DNA from: Mycobacterium sp. Root135
GTDB taxonomy: Bacteria > Actinomycetota > Actinomycetes > Mycobacteriales > Mycobacteriaceae
Assembly: GCF_001426545.1 (NCBI RefSeq)
Contig: NZ_LMEZ01000001.1
Span: forward strand, 1,426,912 to 1,490,911
Reading direction: 5' to 3'
Length of the DNA: 64,000 nucleotides
Shown: positions 8,721 through 17,644 of the stretch, in pieces
Layout: every line of letters begins with the position of its first letter
How positions within the stretch are numbered: the stretch's first letter is position 1
The notes under the pieces: model-generated
Databases searched by the model: none
What the model saw: only the letters and a program-made list of their open reading frames with translations
What the model was told of the DNA's origin: nothing
Translations under genes and position numbers: made by a program

Positions 8721-9737
8721 CTATTTGCGCATCGTGGCAAGGTTGCGCCACAAGCTTCGCAGGCTGTCGGTGCCGCCGAACAACGTGGTGAAGTGCGTCG
8801 AGTCGATCAGGACCATGTCACCGGCACGAGCGCCCCTGGGTGGCATCCAGATCAAGGCGTTGAACTCGGTGTTGCCCGCCTCGGTGAAGGGGTGCGGCCG
8901 GTCCGGGTCGACCAGTTGACGTCCGAGCACCCGCAAGTCGTCGCTCTCCGGTGCGGTGAGTTCATAGTGCGGTAGGTGGGGGTGAAAGTTGAAGGTGGTG
9001 ACGTCGTTCAACAATTGGGCACCGTCGAGATCGCGAAAGCCGGTGAGCGGCGCGATCTCCTTGGTGCCGTTGACCACGGCGGGCCGAAGTCCCCAGACGT
9101 TGTGCACGGGCACGTCGAGCGCCTTCATCAGGGACCGGGTGTACGCGCTGAACCGCTGTTGACGGGGCACCAATCGGTCGCCGTGGTGTTCATACTCCAT
9201 CTGACGTTGCGCGAAGTCGTCGGTGAAGCCGACGTCGTGATGCGGTGCCAGCAGCAGGCAGGTGCCGTCGCGCTTGAGCCACTCGGTGATCGCCGCGATC
9301 TCCTCGGGCGCGGCGTCCTCTTGGCCCAGTAGGTGATCGAGACCGAAGACCAAGAGGGTGTCGGTGTCGGCCAGGATGCGTTCGTCGATGGGTAGCTTGT
9401 AACCCGCTTGATCGATGCGCTGAAAAACCGCGACGGGATGGCCCGTGGTTTCCTCCGCCAAGTCCTGAAAGGCAAGGGTGGACCGATGGAACAGTTCCAA
9501 CGTTCCCGCGATGCCCTGCAAGAAGTGCGCCGCGTCGTACTCGGGCGTCTCGTAGACCGGCCACAGCACGTTGCGGACTTCGGTGATCGTGGAGAACCGG
9601 TTCTCCATCGAGGCCGGATCGCGCTGCGACTCCCAGGGATAACTCCACGTCCAATAGATGCTGACGCGCCTGCCCCCATTGTGGGGACGGCCTAGGTGGG
9701 CTTGGTTGTAGGTGCGCGCCGTCGGGAGAGCCGTCAT
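8721..9737 (-). CDS. unknown protein of the DyP operon (possible amidotransferase-like fold)
   Basis: 338 residues, no signal peptide or membrane segment. Residues of the type DTDTLLVFGLDHLLG, then AAITEWLKRDGTCLLLAPHH, recall the alternating strand-helix core of ThuA/DUF4350 proteins (class I amidotransferase-like fold), but no catalytic Cys-His pair is obvious. Third gene of an operon: it begins 10 bp after the DyP peroxidase stop, with GAAGGA 7 bases before the ATG. A role with the peroxidase, such as substrate or haem handling, is inferred from position only. Confidence 0.7.
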   Translation of the reverse strand: MTALPTARTYNQAHLGRPHNGGRRVSIYWTWSYPWESQRDPASMENRFSTITEVRNVLWPVYETPEYDAAHFLQGIAGTLELFHRSTLAFQDLAEETTGHPVAVFQRIDQAGYKLPIDERILADTDTLLVFGLDHLLGQEDAAPEEIAAITEWLKRDGTCLLLAPHHDVGFTDDFAQRQMEYEHHGDRLVPRQQRFSAYTRSLMKALDVPVHNVWGLRPAVVNGTKEIAPLTGFRDLDGAQLLNDVTTFNFHPHLPHYELTAPESDDLRVLGRQLVDPDRPHPFTEAGNTEFNALIWMPPRGARAGDMVLIDSTHFTTLFGGTDSLRSLWRNLATMRK

Positions 9738-9747
9738 GATGGGTCCT

Positions 9748-11067
9748 TCATTCTCCGAGCGCAGCGAGGTACCGGATGGCGCTCAACCCCGGCAGGAAGA
9801 AGTAGGCCCCGCCCGTCAGGCTGGTGAAGGCAGGAATGCCCTTGTGCACCTTGCGAATCGGCCGCTTCGGGACGGTGAAGTCCAGCGCCCCGTCCTGGGC
9901 ACCGGCGATCGGATCGTGCTCGTTGCCGAGTTCGTGGAAGGCCTTGTCGTTGATCCACACGTTCTGCGCGAATTCGAACTGGCGAACCAGATCGGCGCAG
10001 ATGATGAACGCCGCAATGCCGCGCGCCTCGCCGTCGTCGGGGGCACCCTCCGGCAGCGCCGGTCCGTAAGTCGCTCCCCGCCGGATCATCCGTCGCCGGT
10101 TCATGTAGTGCGCGGTGTCGCGCGGGTTCAATCTTCGGGCGTGCGACCCGAGTGGACACGCATAGCCGTGGGGATCCATCTCCTTGTAGTTGAAGTCGTT
10201 GTTGCGCATCGGGTCTGCGCCCAACTCCGGATCATCGGCCTCGGGCGCCAGCACCAGCGGAGCGCCGCTGCGCCAGCGGCCCATGAACTTGGCCGCGAGC
10301 AAGTCTTCGTCCGCCGACGTTTCCGAGTTCTCGCGCAGATACTCGCGAAACACCGCGACGTGCTCCTCCAGGCGCCGGTACGCCATGTAGCTTCCGTTGC
10401 GCGCCAAGACCTCCGGCTGCGGAAGGTCGCCCACCGGACCGTTCTCGTCGGGATACCCGAGGATGAACTCACCCGGCTCCAGCGCCGCGCCCGAGCCGGG
10501 AGTGGGCTCCTCGCCCGAGCCCTTCATCACCGGTTGCGACAGACGGTCCCGGTAGCCAAAGTGATCGTGCGCGTAGTTGAACGGTGGACTCGCGTTGAGG
10601 TCGAGATGCGACAAACTACGAACCCCGTCCGTCTGGGCGAGTAGCTCATCGTGGTTGGCGATGGAGATGCGGCACTGTTCGTCGGTGCGGGAGAACAGGA
10701 TGGCGATGGCGTGCACGTCATCGCCGGCGAGACCGCCAACCCAGTTTTCGGGGGCGTTGCGGCCGGTGTCGCCGAGAATTTTCGACCGCGACGTCATGCC
10801 CTCCCGGAAGGCGTCGGGGAACGTTGTGAGCGACTCCTCGGGTAGCCCCAGCGCACGCAGCCCATTCCACGTCAACGCCACGCTGATCCAACGATCGGCC
10901 TCCTCGACGGTGGCCTGCACGTCCGCGGCGGACTGGACCAATCCCGCCATCACCGACAACCATGCGCGGCCGCCTTCGGGAGTGTCGAATGTCAAGAACT
11001 CGTAGCGACCGGTGATGGCCGGAGTCCGCGTCAGCAGAAGGTGCTGAATGTCGTTGACTTCAAGCAT
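9748..11067 (-). CDS. DyP-type haem peroxidase family protein
   Basis: 439 residues resembling dye-decolorizing peroxidases, which oxidise diverse compounds with H2O2 using haem b. Visible are the catalytic Asp region GYRDRLSQP (a variant of the usual GxxDG), the proximal-haem His region CPLGSHARRLNP, the distal arginine in RRMIRRGATYG, and a C-terminal GGAYFFLPGL. No Tat or Sec signal, so cytoplasmic, and no encapsulin gene nearby. The start codon directly abuts the upstream stop (TAGATG), showing tight coupling. The altered GxxDG motif means activity should not be taken for granted. Confidence 0.82.
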   Translation of the reverse strand: MLEVNDIQHLLLTRTPAITGRYEFLTFDTPEGGRAWLSVMAGLVQSAADVQATVEEADRWISVALTWNGLRALGLPEESLTTFPDAFREGMTSRSKILGDTGRNAPENWVGGLAGDDVHAIAILFSRTDEQCRISIANHDELLAQTDGVRSLSHLDLNASPPFNYAHDHFGYRDRLSQPVMKGSGEEPTPGSGAALEPGEFILGYPDENGPVGDLPQPEVLARNGSYMAYRRLEEHVAVFREYLRENSETSADEDLLAAKFMGRWRSGAPLVLAPEADDPELGADPMRNNDFNYKEMDPHGYACPLGSHARRLNPRDTAHYMNRRRMIRRGATYGPALPEGAPDDGEARGIAAFIICADLVRQFEFAQNVWINDKAFHELGNEHDPIAGAQDGALDFTVPKRPIRKVHKGIPAFTSLTGGAYFFLPGLSAIRYLAALGE

Positions 11068-11628
11068 CTATTGCATCTGATCGAGCATGGTGGAGAAAGC
11101 GGCCTTCAAGCGCAGAGCCTTCTTGATCTCGTCGGCGGTGACGTACGGGTACTCGCCGTATTCCAGGAAGCTGGGAACCTGGTGATCGCGGACGAATTTG
11201 ATGAAGGCCTCGGGATTTTCCTTCCAGTCCTCGGGGAATCCCTCGAGTTTGGTGAAGATGGTCGTGATGCCCGTGGCGCTGAACAGCTGAACCGCGTCCT
11301 CGGTGTATTTGTCGAAGTCGGTGTCGAAGATGCCCATGTACTGGAAGTGAAGGCCCGAACCGACGTCGAAGAGATTCCAGCGCAAGTAATGCAACTTGAG
11401 CGGTGCCAACGCCTCCGGGCTTGCCGCGATGGTTTCTTCGATCGTTTTACCGTAAGCCCGGATTGCGTCTTCTTCACCGTCCTTCACCTTGGCGATGATG
11501 GAGAACCCGTGGCAGGCAGGCGTCCTCGGATACGTTGGGCCGTACCGGCCCCGTTCCAACTCGAAGTAGCCTTCCCGAGGAATTGCCAGGGCCGCCGGTG
11601 ACGTCCATGCCTGCTCGTGTGCCGCCAT
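11068..11628 (-). CDS. unknown protein, first gene of the DyP operon
   Basis: 186 residues from the ATG at 11628, which has AAGGGAGC about 8 bases upstream; the frame is open further but without a better start. Soluble, no signal. The segment around residues 60-130 (HGFSIIAKVKDGEED; HYLRWNLFDVGSGLHFQYMG) alternates strands and helices like a dimeric alpha/beta barrel, the fold shared by DyP peroxidases and chlorite dismutases. That is a tentative reading. It immediately precedes the peroxidase gene with no gap. Confidence 0.7.
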   Translation of the reverse strand: MAAHEQAWTSPAALAIPREGYFELERGRYGPTYPRTPACHGFSIIAKVKDGEEDAIRAYGKTIEETIAASPEALAPLKLHYLRWNLFDVGSGLHFQYMGIFDTDFDKYTEDAVQLFSATGITTIFTKLEGFPEDWKENPEAFIKFVRDHQVPSFLEYGEYPYVTADEIKKALRLKAAFSTMLDQMQ

Positions 11629-11905
11629 TTCCGGGCTCCCTTCACGGATTAGACGAGCGACGGTAGCACCGGGCTGACGGGCTGTGGTTGGGTTTCGACA
11701 CGAGGCACCGAACGAATGTCGTCGTAATTCGGCGCCATTACCGATGCACATATCTTGAATGAACACCAACGGAATTCGACGAGCGCACCGAAGTGTTCAA
11801 TAACGCCCCGACGCCTGGAGAGCGGACTAATCTCCGCGACAGCGGTTCGGTCGTACCGACAACGACGACGGCAAACGGCGGGCCACCAGTTCTGGAGGCG
11901 TAACC

Positions 11906-12205
11906 ATGCGATCGTTGAGCCACTATCCATGCCTGGGGCTGGCCATGGCCCTCATACCCGTCAGCGTGCTCTCCGCATCACCCGCCGTGGCGGACTGCAC
12001 CAACGCCGGTTACGCCACCGTCTGCGCCCAGGGCGACGTTCGCGGTGGCGGCCCGACGCCGCCCTCGGCGGCCTACCCCTCGTACTGCGCCGATCCGTGG
12101 TACTGCGACGACGACTGGGGCGTCGACGTGATCTGGGATCCGGGCATCGGCATCGGTGGCCCGGGTGGCCCGGGGCGTCCAGGCGGTATCGGACCTCGCC
12201 GATGA
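11906..12205 (+). CDS. small secreted Gly/Pro-rich protein
   Basis: 99 residues. A Sec signal peptide ends at about residue 29 (SASPAVA-DC). The mature part has four cysteines (two likely disulfides), aromatic/acidic residues and a Gly-Pro-rich tail. GGAGG lies 7 bases before the ATG. Small exported proteins of this composition are common in mycobacteria and have no known function. It lies 44 bp upstream of the haemophore-like gene in the same direction. Confidence 0.7.
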   Translation: MRSLSHYPCLGLAMALIPVSVLSASPAVADCTNAGYATVCAQGDVRGGGPTPPSAAYPSYCADPWYCDDDWGVDVIWDPGIGIGGPGGPGRPGGIGPRR

Positions 12206-12249
12206 CACCAGAACCCTTGTCCCGCAACCGAATCGAGAAGGAGCCCACC

Positions 12250-12594
12250 ATGTTCATCCGTCATATCATCAGCGCCGGCGTCATCGCCGGAGCAGTGCTC
12301 GCAGGGACGTCGGCAGTCGCCGCGGCAGATCCGCCCAACTGCACGGCAGCCGACCTCGCCGGCGTCATGTCCGGCGTCTCGGCCGGCACGTCGTCCTACC
12401 TCTTCACCCACCCTGACGTGAACGCATTCTTCACCGGACTCAAGGGCAAGCCGCGCGATCAAATGACCTCGGAAGTCGAGGCTTACTTCCAGGCGAACCC
12501 CCAGGTGAGCGACGAGCTCAAGGCTGTTCGACAGGCAGCGGCGGACTTCCGCGATCGCTGTAATGCGCCCATGCCCGAGATGCCCATGGGCTAG
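12250..12594 (+). CDS. haemophore-type secreted haem-binding protein (MHB family)
   Basis: 114 residues with a Sec signal cleaved near AVAAA-DP (residue 26). The mature helical domain contains CTAADLAGVMSGVSAGTSSY, then LFTHPDVNAFFTGLKG, and ends with DFRDRC, the spacing of the Rv0203-like mycobacterial haemophore family with one conserved disulfide. These proteins bind haem outside the cell and pass it to MmpL transporters. AAGGAG precedes the ATG by 7 bases. Several family members probably do not bind haem, so function here is by homology only. Confidence 0.82.
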   Translation: MFIRHIISAGVIAGAVLAGTSAVAAADPPNCTAADLAGVMSGVSAGTSSYLFTHPDVNAFFTGLKGKPRDQMTSEVEAYFQANPQVSDELKAVRQAAADFRDRCNAPMPEMPMG

Positions 12595-12964
12595 TACCTC
12601 GACGCCCAGGCCGCCACTTGAAGCCTGGATCGCGCAGGACGACTACAGGACGCGGTGGGCCATCCCGAGCCCCTGAATGCAGTTGAACCGCAGGGGCGAT
12701 CAAACGCGGCCGGACGGCCAAGCGGGACGGTTAATTCTGACCACAATGCGCAACACGCGAATCATCAGTGTGGGCTAGGCCGATCTGTACATCGGATTCC
12801 GTACGTGAATCGGGCTAGCTTTGGTGAATCCTTTTGCTGCGTATGCGGATTGGACGTTGAAACCCATTCATTGGCCAATCTCGAGTGATTCCCGGATGGC
12901 GAATGACGGCAGAGACCGCGACCGCTCTCAGTTGGTCCGCATAGGTCGTGGACCCTCGTTCGCG
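12595..12964. other. intergenic stretch without a recognisable gene
   Basis: No coding frame with support. CCAGGC (12606-12611) and GCCTGG (12623-12628) form a 6-bp inverted repeat just after the haemophore-like stop, but no T-run follows, so it is at best a weak terminator. The rest, convergent with the repeat-protein gene, shows nothing clear. Confidence 0.35.
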
Positions 12965-14302
12965 CTACTTTTCCCGATGCCCCCGCGGTCCCCCGGTGTT
13001 ACCGCTTCCTCCGGTTGCCCTTGTCCCCCCGGATGATTTGTTCGCCTGCTGCTTGTTGCTCTTCGTCGTTGTCTGCTTGTTGTTCTTCGGCTTTGCCGGC
13101 CCGTTGGCGCTCGCGCTGTCGGCGCGCGTGCTGTTCGCACTCGCGCCGTTGGTACGTGCCCCGTTCGTACTGGCACCGGTCTGGCTCCTTGTCGCGGACG
13201 CTCCACCCACCCGAACGTCGTTGATCGCGATGCCAGGGCCGTTCTTGGTGACGGAGAGCCCATCCCGCAAGATCGTGCCTGCAAGTGCGAACGGCCCAGG
13301 ACCCGCTGATACTTGGTTGTTGGAACCAAGCACGTTGAATCCAGCGTTCAAGCTGCCGGGCCCACCGGCGGTGATGGTGTTGCCGCCACCTCCCACGTTG
13401 ACGACGAGATTCAGGTTGCTCCCGGGGCCACCGACGGTCAGCGTGTTTCCGTTGCCACCGATGTTTCGTGCGCCGTTGAAGTAACCGCCGCGGGACGTAA
13501 CGGTGTTGCCGGTGCCCAGCAGGTTGCTGGCGAGGTCTGCATATCCGCCCTGAGTGGACACGTCGTTGTCGTCACCGAACCGATTTCGCGCCAGGTTTCC
13601 GTAGCCGCCGGTAGTGGACACGCTGTTTCCGTTGCCGAGGAAGTTCGTGGCCGTATTCAATTCGCCGCCCTGTTGCGTGACGGTGTTGCCATTCCCAAGG
13701 ATGTTTTGAGCCGCGTTTCCGTAACCCCCCGTGGTGGCCACGGTGTTGTTGCTGCCAAAGATGTTGCGAGCAAAGTTGAATGAGCTGCCTTGCGTCGTGA
13801 CGGTGTTGTCGTCACCGCCGATGTTGATCGCCCGGTTGGAAAAGCCGCCCAACGCCGACACGTTGTTGTTACTGCCGAGAATGTTGGCCGCCACGGTGAA
13901 TATCGATCCCGCAGCACCGGCCTGCACGTTGTTGCCGTCGCCGCCGAGGCTCAAGGCGGTGCCAAACAACCCCTGGGCATCTGCGGTGACGTTGTTGCCA
14001 ACGGCGGACGCCAGGGTGAGCGCGCCACTCGAGGTTGCTGCCGCAGCGGTACCAATGGCAAACGAGGCACCCAACACCCCGTCGGCGTGGGCGGTCGCAC
14101 CGTTCCCGATGGCGAATGCGACGCTGAACAAGGTGCTCGTGCATTCCGCGCTGTTTCCGAGGCCGAAGAACGACGCGCAGGTCGCGTTTGCCGGGGGCGC
14201 CAACCCGAAGGCGGCTCCGGCAAGCAGTCCGCTCACCGCGACGCACGCGAGGCCGTCCCTGAATCGTTGCCGCGGGATGGTGATGTAAATGAGGTCGGCC
14301 AT
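12965..14302 (-). CDS. secreted repeat protein with 20-residue Asn/Gly-rich repeats (putative beta-solenoid)
   Basis: 445 residues. A Sec signal ends near APPANA (residue 40). Residues about 61-340 are tandem repeats of exactly or nearly 20 residues, the clearest at 141-280 with the pattern N-[IL]-[LF]-G-x-[ND]-N-[TS]-V-[TS]-x-x-G-G-x-x-N-x-A-x. A Lys/Asn/Ser/Thr-rich disordered tail fills 365-445. The regular hydrophobic and Asn/Thr periodicity predicts a beta-solenoid. It is not a PE or PPE protein (no PE/PPE N-terminus). GGAG lies 9 bases before the ATG. Function unknown; a surface or matrix role is a guess. Confidence 0.8.
   Translation of the reverse strand: MADLIYITIPRQRFRDGLACVAVSGLLAGAAFGLAPPANATCASFFGLGNSAECTSTLFSVAFAIGNGATAHADGVLGASFAIGTAAAATSSGALTLASAVGNNVTADAQGLFGTALSLGGDGNNVQAGAAGSIFTVAANILGSNNNVSALGGFSNRAINIGGDDNTVTTQGSSFNFARNIFGSNNTVATTGGYGNAAQNILGNGNTVTQQGGELNTATNFLGNGNSVSTTGGYGNLARNRFGDDNDVSTQGGYADLASNLLGTGNTVTSRGGYFNGARNIGGNGNTLTVGGPGSNLNLVVNVGGGGNTITAGGPGSLNAGFNVLGSNNQVSAGPGPFALAGTILRDGLSVTKNGPGIAINDVRVGGASATRSQTGASTNGARTNGASANSTRADSASANGPAKPKNNKQTTTKSNKQQANKSSGGTRATGGSGNTGGPRGHREK
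13283..14122 (-). repeat. tandem 60-bp coding repeats
   Basis: Each unit encodes 20 residues. Units at protein residues 141-160, 161-180, 181-200, 201-220, 221-240, 241-260 and 261-280 stay in perfect register; those before and after are diverged or 1-2 residues longer. The recurring core is a GNTVT-type strand followed by GGYGN. Confidence 0.8.
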
Positions 14303-14586
14303 TCTGCTGCTCCATTGAAGAGAAGTGGCGTATCCGCTAGTTAATTGACGCTACGCGCCCAAATTCGCTCGCGAAAGCCGTAGAGGCGCACGACTTTGCG
14401 AACGCGACGGGTCGCACCTGAACCGAGCTCCCGCCAAGCGCCAAACCCGGGACGGCAACGGCTAGCCCCGTCGTGCGACGACCAATCAGCACCCGGCGGG
14501 CCGACGGCGCGCGGACGGCGGGGACGCGGTGGGTGTACTCCGTGGTCAGAACGGTAAGCCTCGTCCCTGGACATGCGGTCACCTAC

Positions 14587-15336
14587 CTAGTGTGGGTGCG
14601 TTCTACGTTCGATTGGATGCAGGGCACTGATGAGGGCAGCGCCTGCGGCGACTATTGACCCACCGAGGGCCATTCCTCCGATGACGTCGGCGAAAAGGTG
14701 CGCGCGAACGAAGAGCGTAAGTGCGGCAACGAACAGCACACCGAACAGAACGAAGGCAGCCCATGTCGTTCTCACAGCGAGCCGACGCCCAACGGAAGCG
14801 CACACCGCAATCATGCCCAGCAATGTTGCGGCACCAATGACATGGCCCGATGGGAAGGTGTGAGCGTGTTCAGCGATCTGTGCCAAGTCTTGCGGTGACG
14901 CGTCGTACAGCTTGGAGAGGTTGTCGGGTGTCCGTGTGACCAGCGCCTTGAATACCCGCTCGAGGACAGCTCCCGTGCCCACCACTCCGATGACGACAAC
15001 GGCCCGCAAGGGGGATCGCGCTCTCCAGGCCAGCAGCATTCCGCTTACTACTGCGGCAATCGCGACATGTAGTGGCCGTCCAATGAAGGCGAAGAGTTGT
15101 CGCGCCGCGTTTCGCGGACCTTTGCTTCCCTCATGGGTGGTGAACCACTTCCGGACCGACGTGTCGAGATCGGTCATCCACTCCGAATTGATCTGCAGCG
15201 CCAGCACTATCAGGACGCTGAGTAGTCCTGCGGATAGCAGCAACATCCCCGCACTGCCCCTGCTACGAAGGGCCGCGGCGATGAGAATTGCAGCCGCAAC
15301 GATCAGTGCGGTCTCGATGATGTTGATGGCGATCAT
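14587..15336 (-). CDS. PAP2-family membrane phosphatase
   Basis: 249 residues with about six membrane segments. Phosphatidic acid phosphatase-type signatures are present: KALVTRTPD (motif 1, shortened), FPSGHVIGA (motif 2) and VRAHLFADVIGG (motif 3), with catalytic histidines on the outer face. Such enzymes remove phosphate from lipid or polyprenyl phosphates. The ATG at 15336 starts the first membrane segment directly; the frame is open 35 codons further without a ribosome site. Confidence 0.8.
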   Translation of the reverse strand: MIAINIIETALIVAAAILIAAALRSRGSAGMLLLSAGLLSVLIVLALQINSEWMTDLDTSVRKWFTTHEGSKGPRNAARQLFAFIGRPLHVAIAAVVSGMLLAWRARSPLRAVVVIGVVGTGAVLERVFKALVTRTPDNLSKLYDASPQDLAQIAEHAHTFPSGHVIGAATLLGMIAVCASVGRRLAVRTTWAAFVLFGVLFVAALTLFVRAHLFADVIGGMALGGSIVAAGAALISALHPIERRTHPH

Positions 15337-15570
15337 TGTGCACGATCGCGGCGTGGCCCGGCCTCGCTCGCTTCTGCCACCAACCGAGACAGCCCCGTTC
15401 GACGGGCACGACAAAACGGACCGGACCTGAATTCTGGGCATAGTCCGTGCGGGTCCACGAAATAGTCAAAGACCTCGAAGAGTTGGCGTCACTTCCAGGC
15501 CGTCGACTTCAGATCTCTGTGCAGTCGGAAGGTCGAACAGTGGCATCAGTTCTCCGGTGAGAGCAGAGCC

Positions 15571-16452
15571 TCACGGCAAGCCGCTCACGAAGGTGGGGTC
15601 GGGCGCAGACGGGACGTAGCCGGGCGGCAGGTGGTCTGAACCCTGCGGCTGCGACGCGTAAATTGGGGCCGGCACGCCGTACCCGGGCGGGGTCGCGTCA
15701 GACCCCGGCAGCTGCCCATTAGCCGTGGGTGGCCCGAACCCCGGCACGGCCAAGCTCGACCCGGCCACCAACGTCGACGCCGCGAATACCGCAGCCTGCG
15801 TGGTGTACACCGGGACGTAGCCATCGGTGTGCCCGCTCCATGCATTGCCCTCACCCGCGTGACAGATCGGATCCGTTGGGTTGCACAGATCGATCGCCTT
15901 ACCGGTGAACATCGCAGACTGGGACGGCAGCTTGGTACCCGAGCGGTTGGCGACATTGCCGAAGGTCGCAATCGCTGCGACGTTTTCCGCCAATGACGAC
16001 GGGAGAGCTGGCCCCCACGCGATTCCGACGATGGGATTGCCGGCGACGATGTTGACGACGTTCGCCCCCTGGGAGTAGCCACCCAACACGATCTTGGTGT
16101 CGGGGCACGAGGCCGCCATGGTTTTGATGTGCTTGATCGCGTCCTTGGCGCCGTCGCCGCTGCCCAGCTGGAGCTTGCCCGCGTCGTAATCCACCGCGTA
16201 CGTCGTGATGTTCATGCCGGCGGCCTGCGCGCGCAGCGAGTCGACGAAGGCAGAGCCGACCTGGCCGATGCCCTTCGGCTCGTCCGTGCCCCGGGCAAAG
16301 ACCACCTCGGCGTCGGCGCAGTCGGCGGCGGACGCAACTGGCGCGGCACCGGGAATCCACTGCTGTGCCGCAGCAATCACCAGCGCCGCAGCGCCGCCAC
16401 CCGCCAAACGGGATTTCGTCGTCTGCGAGCTACGCCGGCGATAGTTTCGCAT
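15571..16452 (-). CDS. secreted cutinase / serine esterase
   Basis: 293 residues. Signal peptide to about residue 42, then the cutinase domain: [15 protein letters not shown], nucleophile elbow GGYSQGANV, catalytic Asp in NPTDPICH and His in SGHTDGY. A Pro/Gly-rich C-terminal extension (about 235-293) follows. Mycobacterial cutinase-like proteins hydrolyse lipid or polyester esters outside the cell. The ATG at 16452 has TATTAT (16460-16465 on the opposite strand) 7 bases upstream and no ribosome site, suggesting a leaderless transcript. Confidence 0.9.
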   Translation of the reverse strand: MRNYRRRSSQTTKSRLAGGGAAALVIAAAQQWIPGAAPVASAADCADAEVVFARGTDEPKGIGQVGSAFVDSLRAQAAGMNITTYAVDYDAGKLQLGSGDGAKDAIKHIKTMAASCPDTKIVLGGYSQGANVVNIVAGNPIVGIAWGPALPSSLAENVAAIATFGNVANRSGTKLPSQSAMFTGKAIDLCNPTDPICHAGEGNAWSGHTDGYVPVYTTQAAVFAASTLVAGSSLAVPGFGPPTANGQLPGSDATPPGYGVPAPIYASQPQGSDHLPPGYVPSAPDPTFVSGLP

Positions 16453-16459
16453 CCGGCAG

Positions 16460-16465
16460 ATAATA
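16460..16465 (-). promoter_or_regulatory. -10 box of the cutinase gene (leaderless)
   Basis: TATTAT read on the minus strand ends 7 bases before the cutinase ATG, placing the transcription start at or next to the A of ATG. No purine-rich ribosome site is present. Confidence 0.5.
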
Positions 16466-16601
16466 CGCGCTGTCAGCGGGAATGCGTTACTTCCAACAAT
16501 TGACGTTCGCCTCAGCGAACTTGAGGCGCCCCGTGAGACCAGAGCCGCCTCGGCACGCTGCTAGGGTCGCCGCGTGCCACCACTCGACCCAATCGTCGGC
16601 C

Positions 16602-17549
16602 ATGACTGAACGGAAATCCGGCCGAGCCTCGGAGTCGGCCCCGGAGGGTGCGATACCCCCACTTGACGTCGTCGGCTCGGAGATTCTTCCTCCGGTCGCC
16701 GACGACGTCCGTAGGCGTTTCCGCGTGCTCGAACGGCTCGCACCCGGCCTGGGCTCTCGATGGGCGGTGGAGTTGTGGTGCACACCGCCCGTCATGGAGT
16801 CGGCTCTACGGCTGCCGCCGGGTGTGCCGCCGGGCAAGCCGCTTGAGGCGTCCTGGGATGGGCACCGGGTCGTCGGCGAGGAATGGGGCGAGGGACCGCC
16901 GGTCTATCTGGTCCACGGCTGGGGCGGCCGCCGTCCGCATCTGGCCATGTTCATCAAGCCACTGGTGGCAGCCGGGTACCGCGTCATCGCGTTCGACCTG
17001 CCGAGCCACAACGAATCCGACCCCGGCGAGCTGGCGCCGGGACGGACCACGTCGGTCGAGTGCGCTGCGGCGATCAAGGCTGTGATCGAGGCACACGGGT
17101 CGGCCCATGCGGTGGTGGCCCATTCGCTCGGCGGAAATGCCACGGTGTGCGCGGCGGCCGAAGGCGCCTGCGTCGGGCGGTTGGTTCTGCTCTCACCGAT
17201 GGGCGACTTCCCCCTGTACTTGGATTTGTTCGCGGCGCGGCACGACTTCGGCCGCCGTATTCGGGCCGGGCTGCAGCGCCGCTTGGAGAAGCGAATCGGA
17301 ATGCCGCTGCACGAGACCAACATGGAGCACGTCGGCCGCCTCGCCGGCTACCCGCCGCTGCTCGTCATTCACGATCCGGATGACCCCGATGCGCCGTACG
17401 CGGCCAGCCAGCGACTCGCTGCGACGTGGCCGGACGCGCGACTGCTGACGACGAAGGGACTCGGGCGGTTGGCTCACTACCGGATCCTTCGCCACCGACC
17501 CGCGATCACTGCCGGTGTGGAGTTCATCGGTGCGCCGACGCCGACCTAA
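16602..17549 (+). CDS. alpha/beta-hydrolase
   Basis: 315 residues, cytoplasmic. Oxyanion region VYLVHGWGG, nucleophile elbow VAHSLGGNA, acidic residue in IHDPDDPDAP and a late His in LGRLAHYRIL give a complete Ser-Asp-His set. The first 75 residues are a variable lead. The ATG at 16602 is preferred; upstream in-frame ATG 16482 would overlap the cutinase promoter region. Substrate unknown. Confidence 0.8.
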   Translation: MTERKSGRASESAPEGAIPPLDVVGSEILPPVADDVRRRFRVLERLAPGLGSRWAVELWCTPPVMESALRLPPGVPPGKPLEASWDGHRVVGEEWGEGPPVYLVHGWGGRRPHLAMFIKPLVAAGYRVIAFDLPSHNESDPGELAPGRTTSVECAAAIKAVIEAHGSAHAVVAHSLGGNATVCAAAEGACVGRLVLLSPMGDFPLYLDLFAARHDFGRRIRAGLQRRLEKRIGMPLHETNMEHVGRLAGYPPLLVIHDPDDPDAPYAASQRLAATWPDARLLTTKGLGRLAHYRILRHRPAITAGVEFIGAPTPT

Positions 17550-17644
17550 TTCGCGAGGTGGCCGCGTTGCCGCGCAAGACTATTCGCCTGTGGCCACGGC
17601 ACTGCCTGCGAACGATCGGGGTGTCAAGGCGCTAACGTCGGGAG

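Noticed and set aside
12595..12640. Intrinsic terminator after the haemophore-like gene
   Set aside because: The CCAGGC/GCCTGG stem is short with an 11-base loop and no T-run.
12965..14302. PE_PGRS or PPE assignment of the repeat protein
   Set aside because: It has a Sec signal and 20-residue Asn-rich repeats, not a PE/PPE domain or GGAGGX/NxGxGNxG repeats in the required context.
14337..14582. 81-codon minus-strand frame between repeat protein and PAP2 genes
   Set aside because: Composition unlike a protein, no start signal, no homologous pattern.
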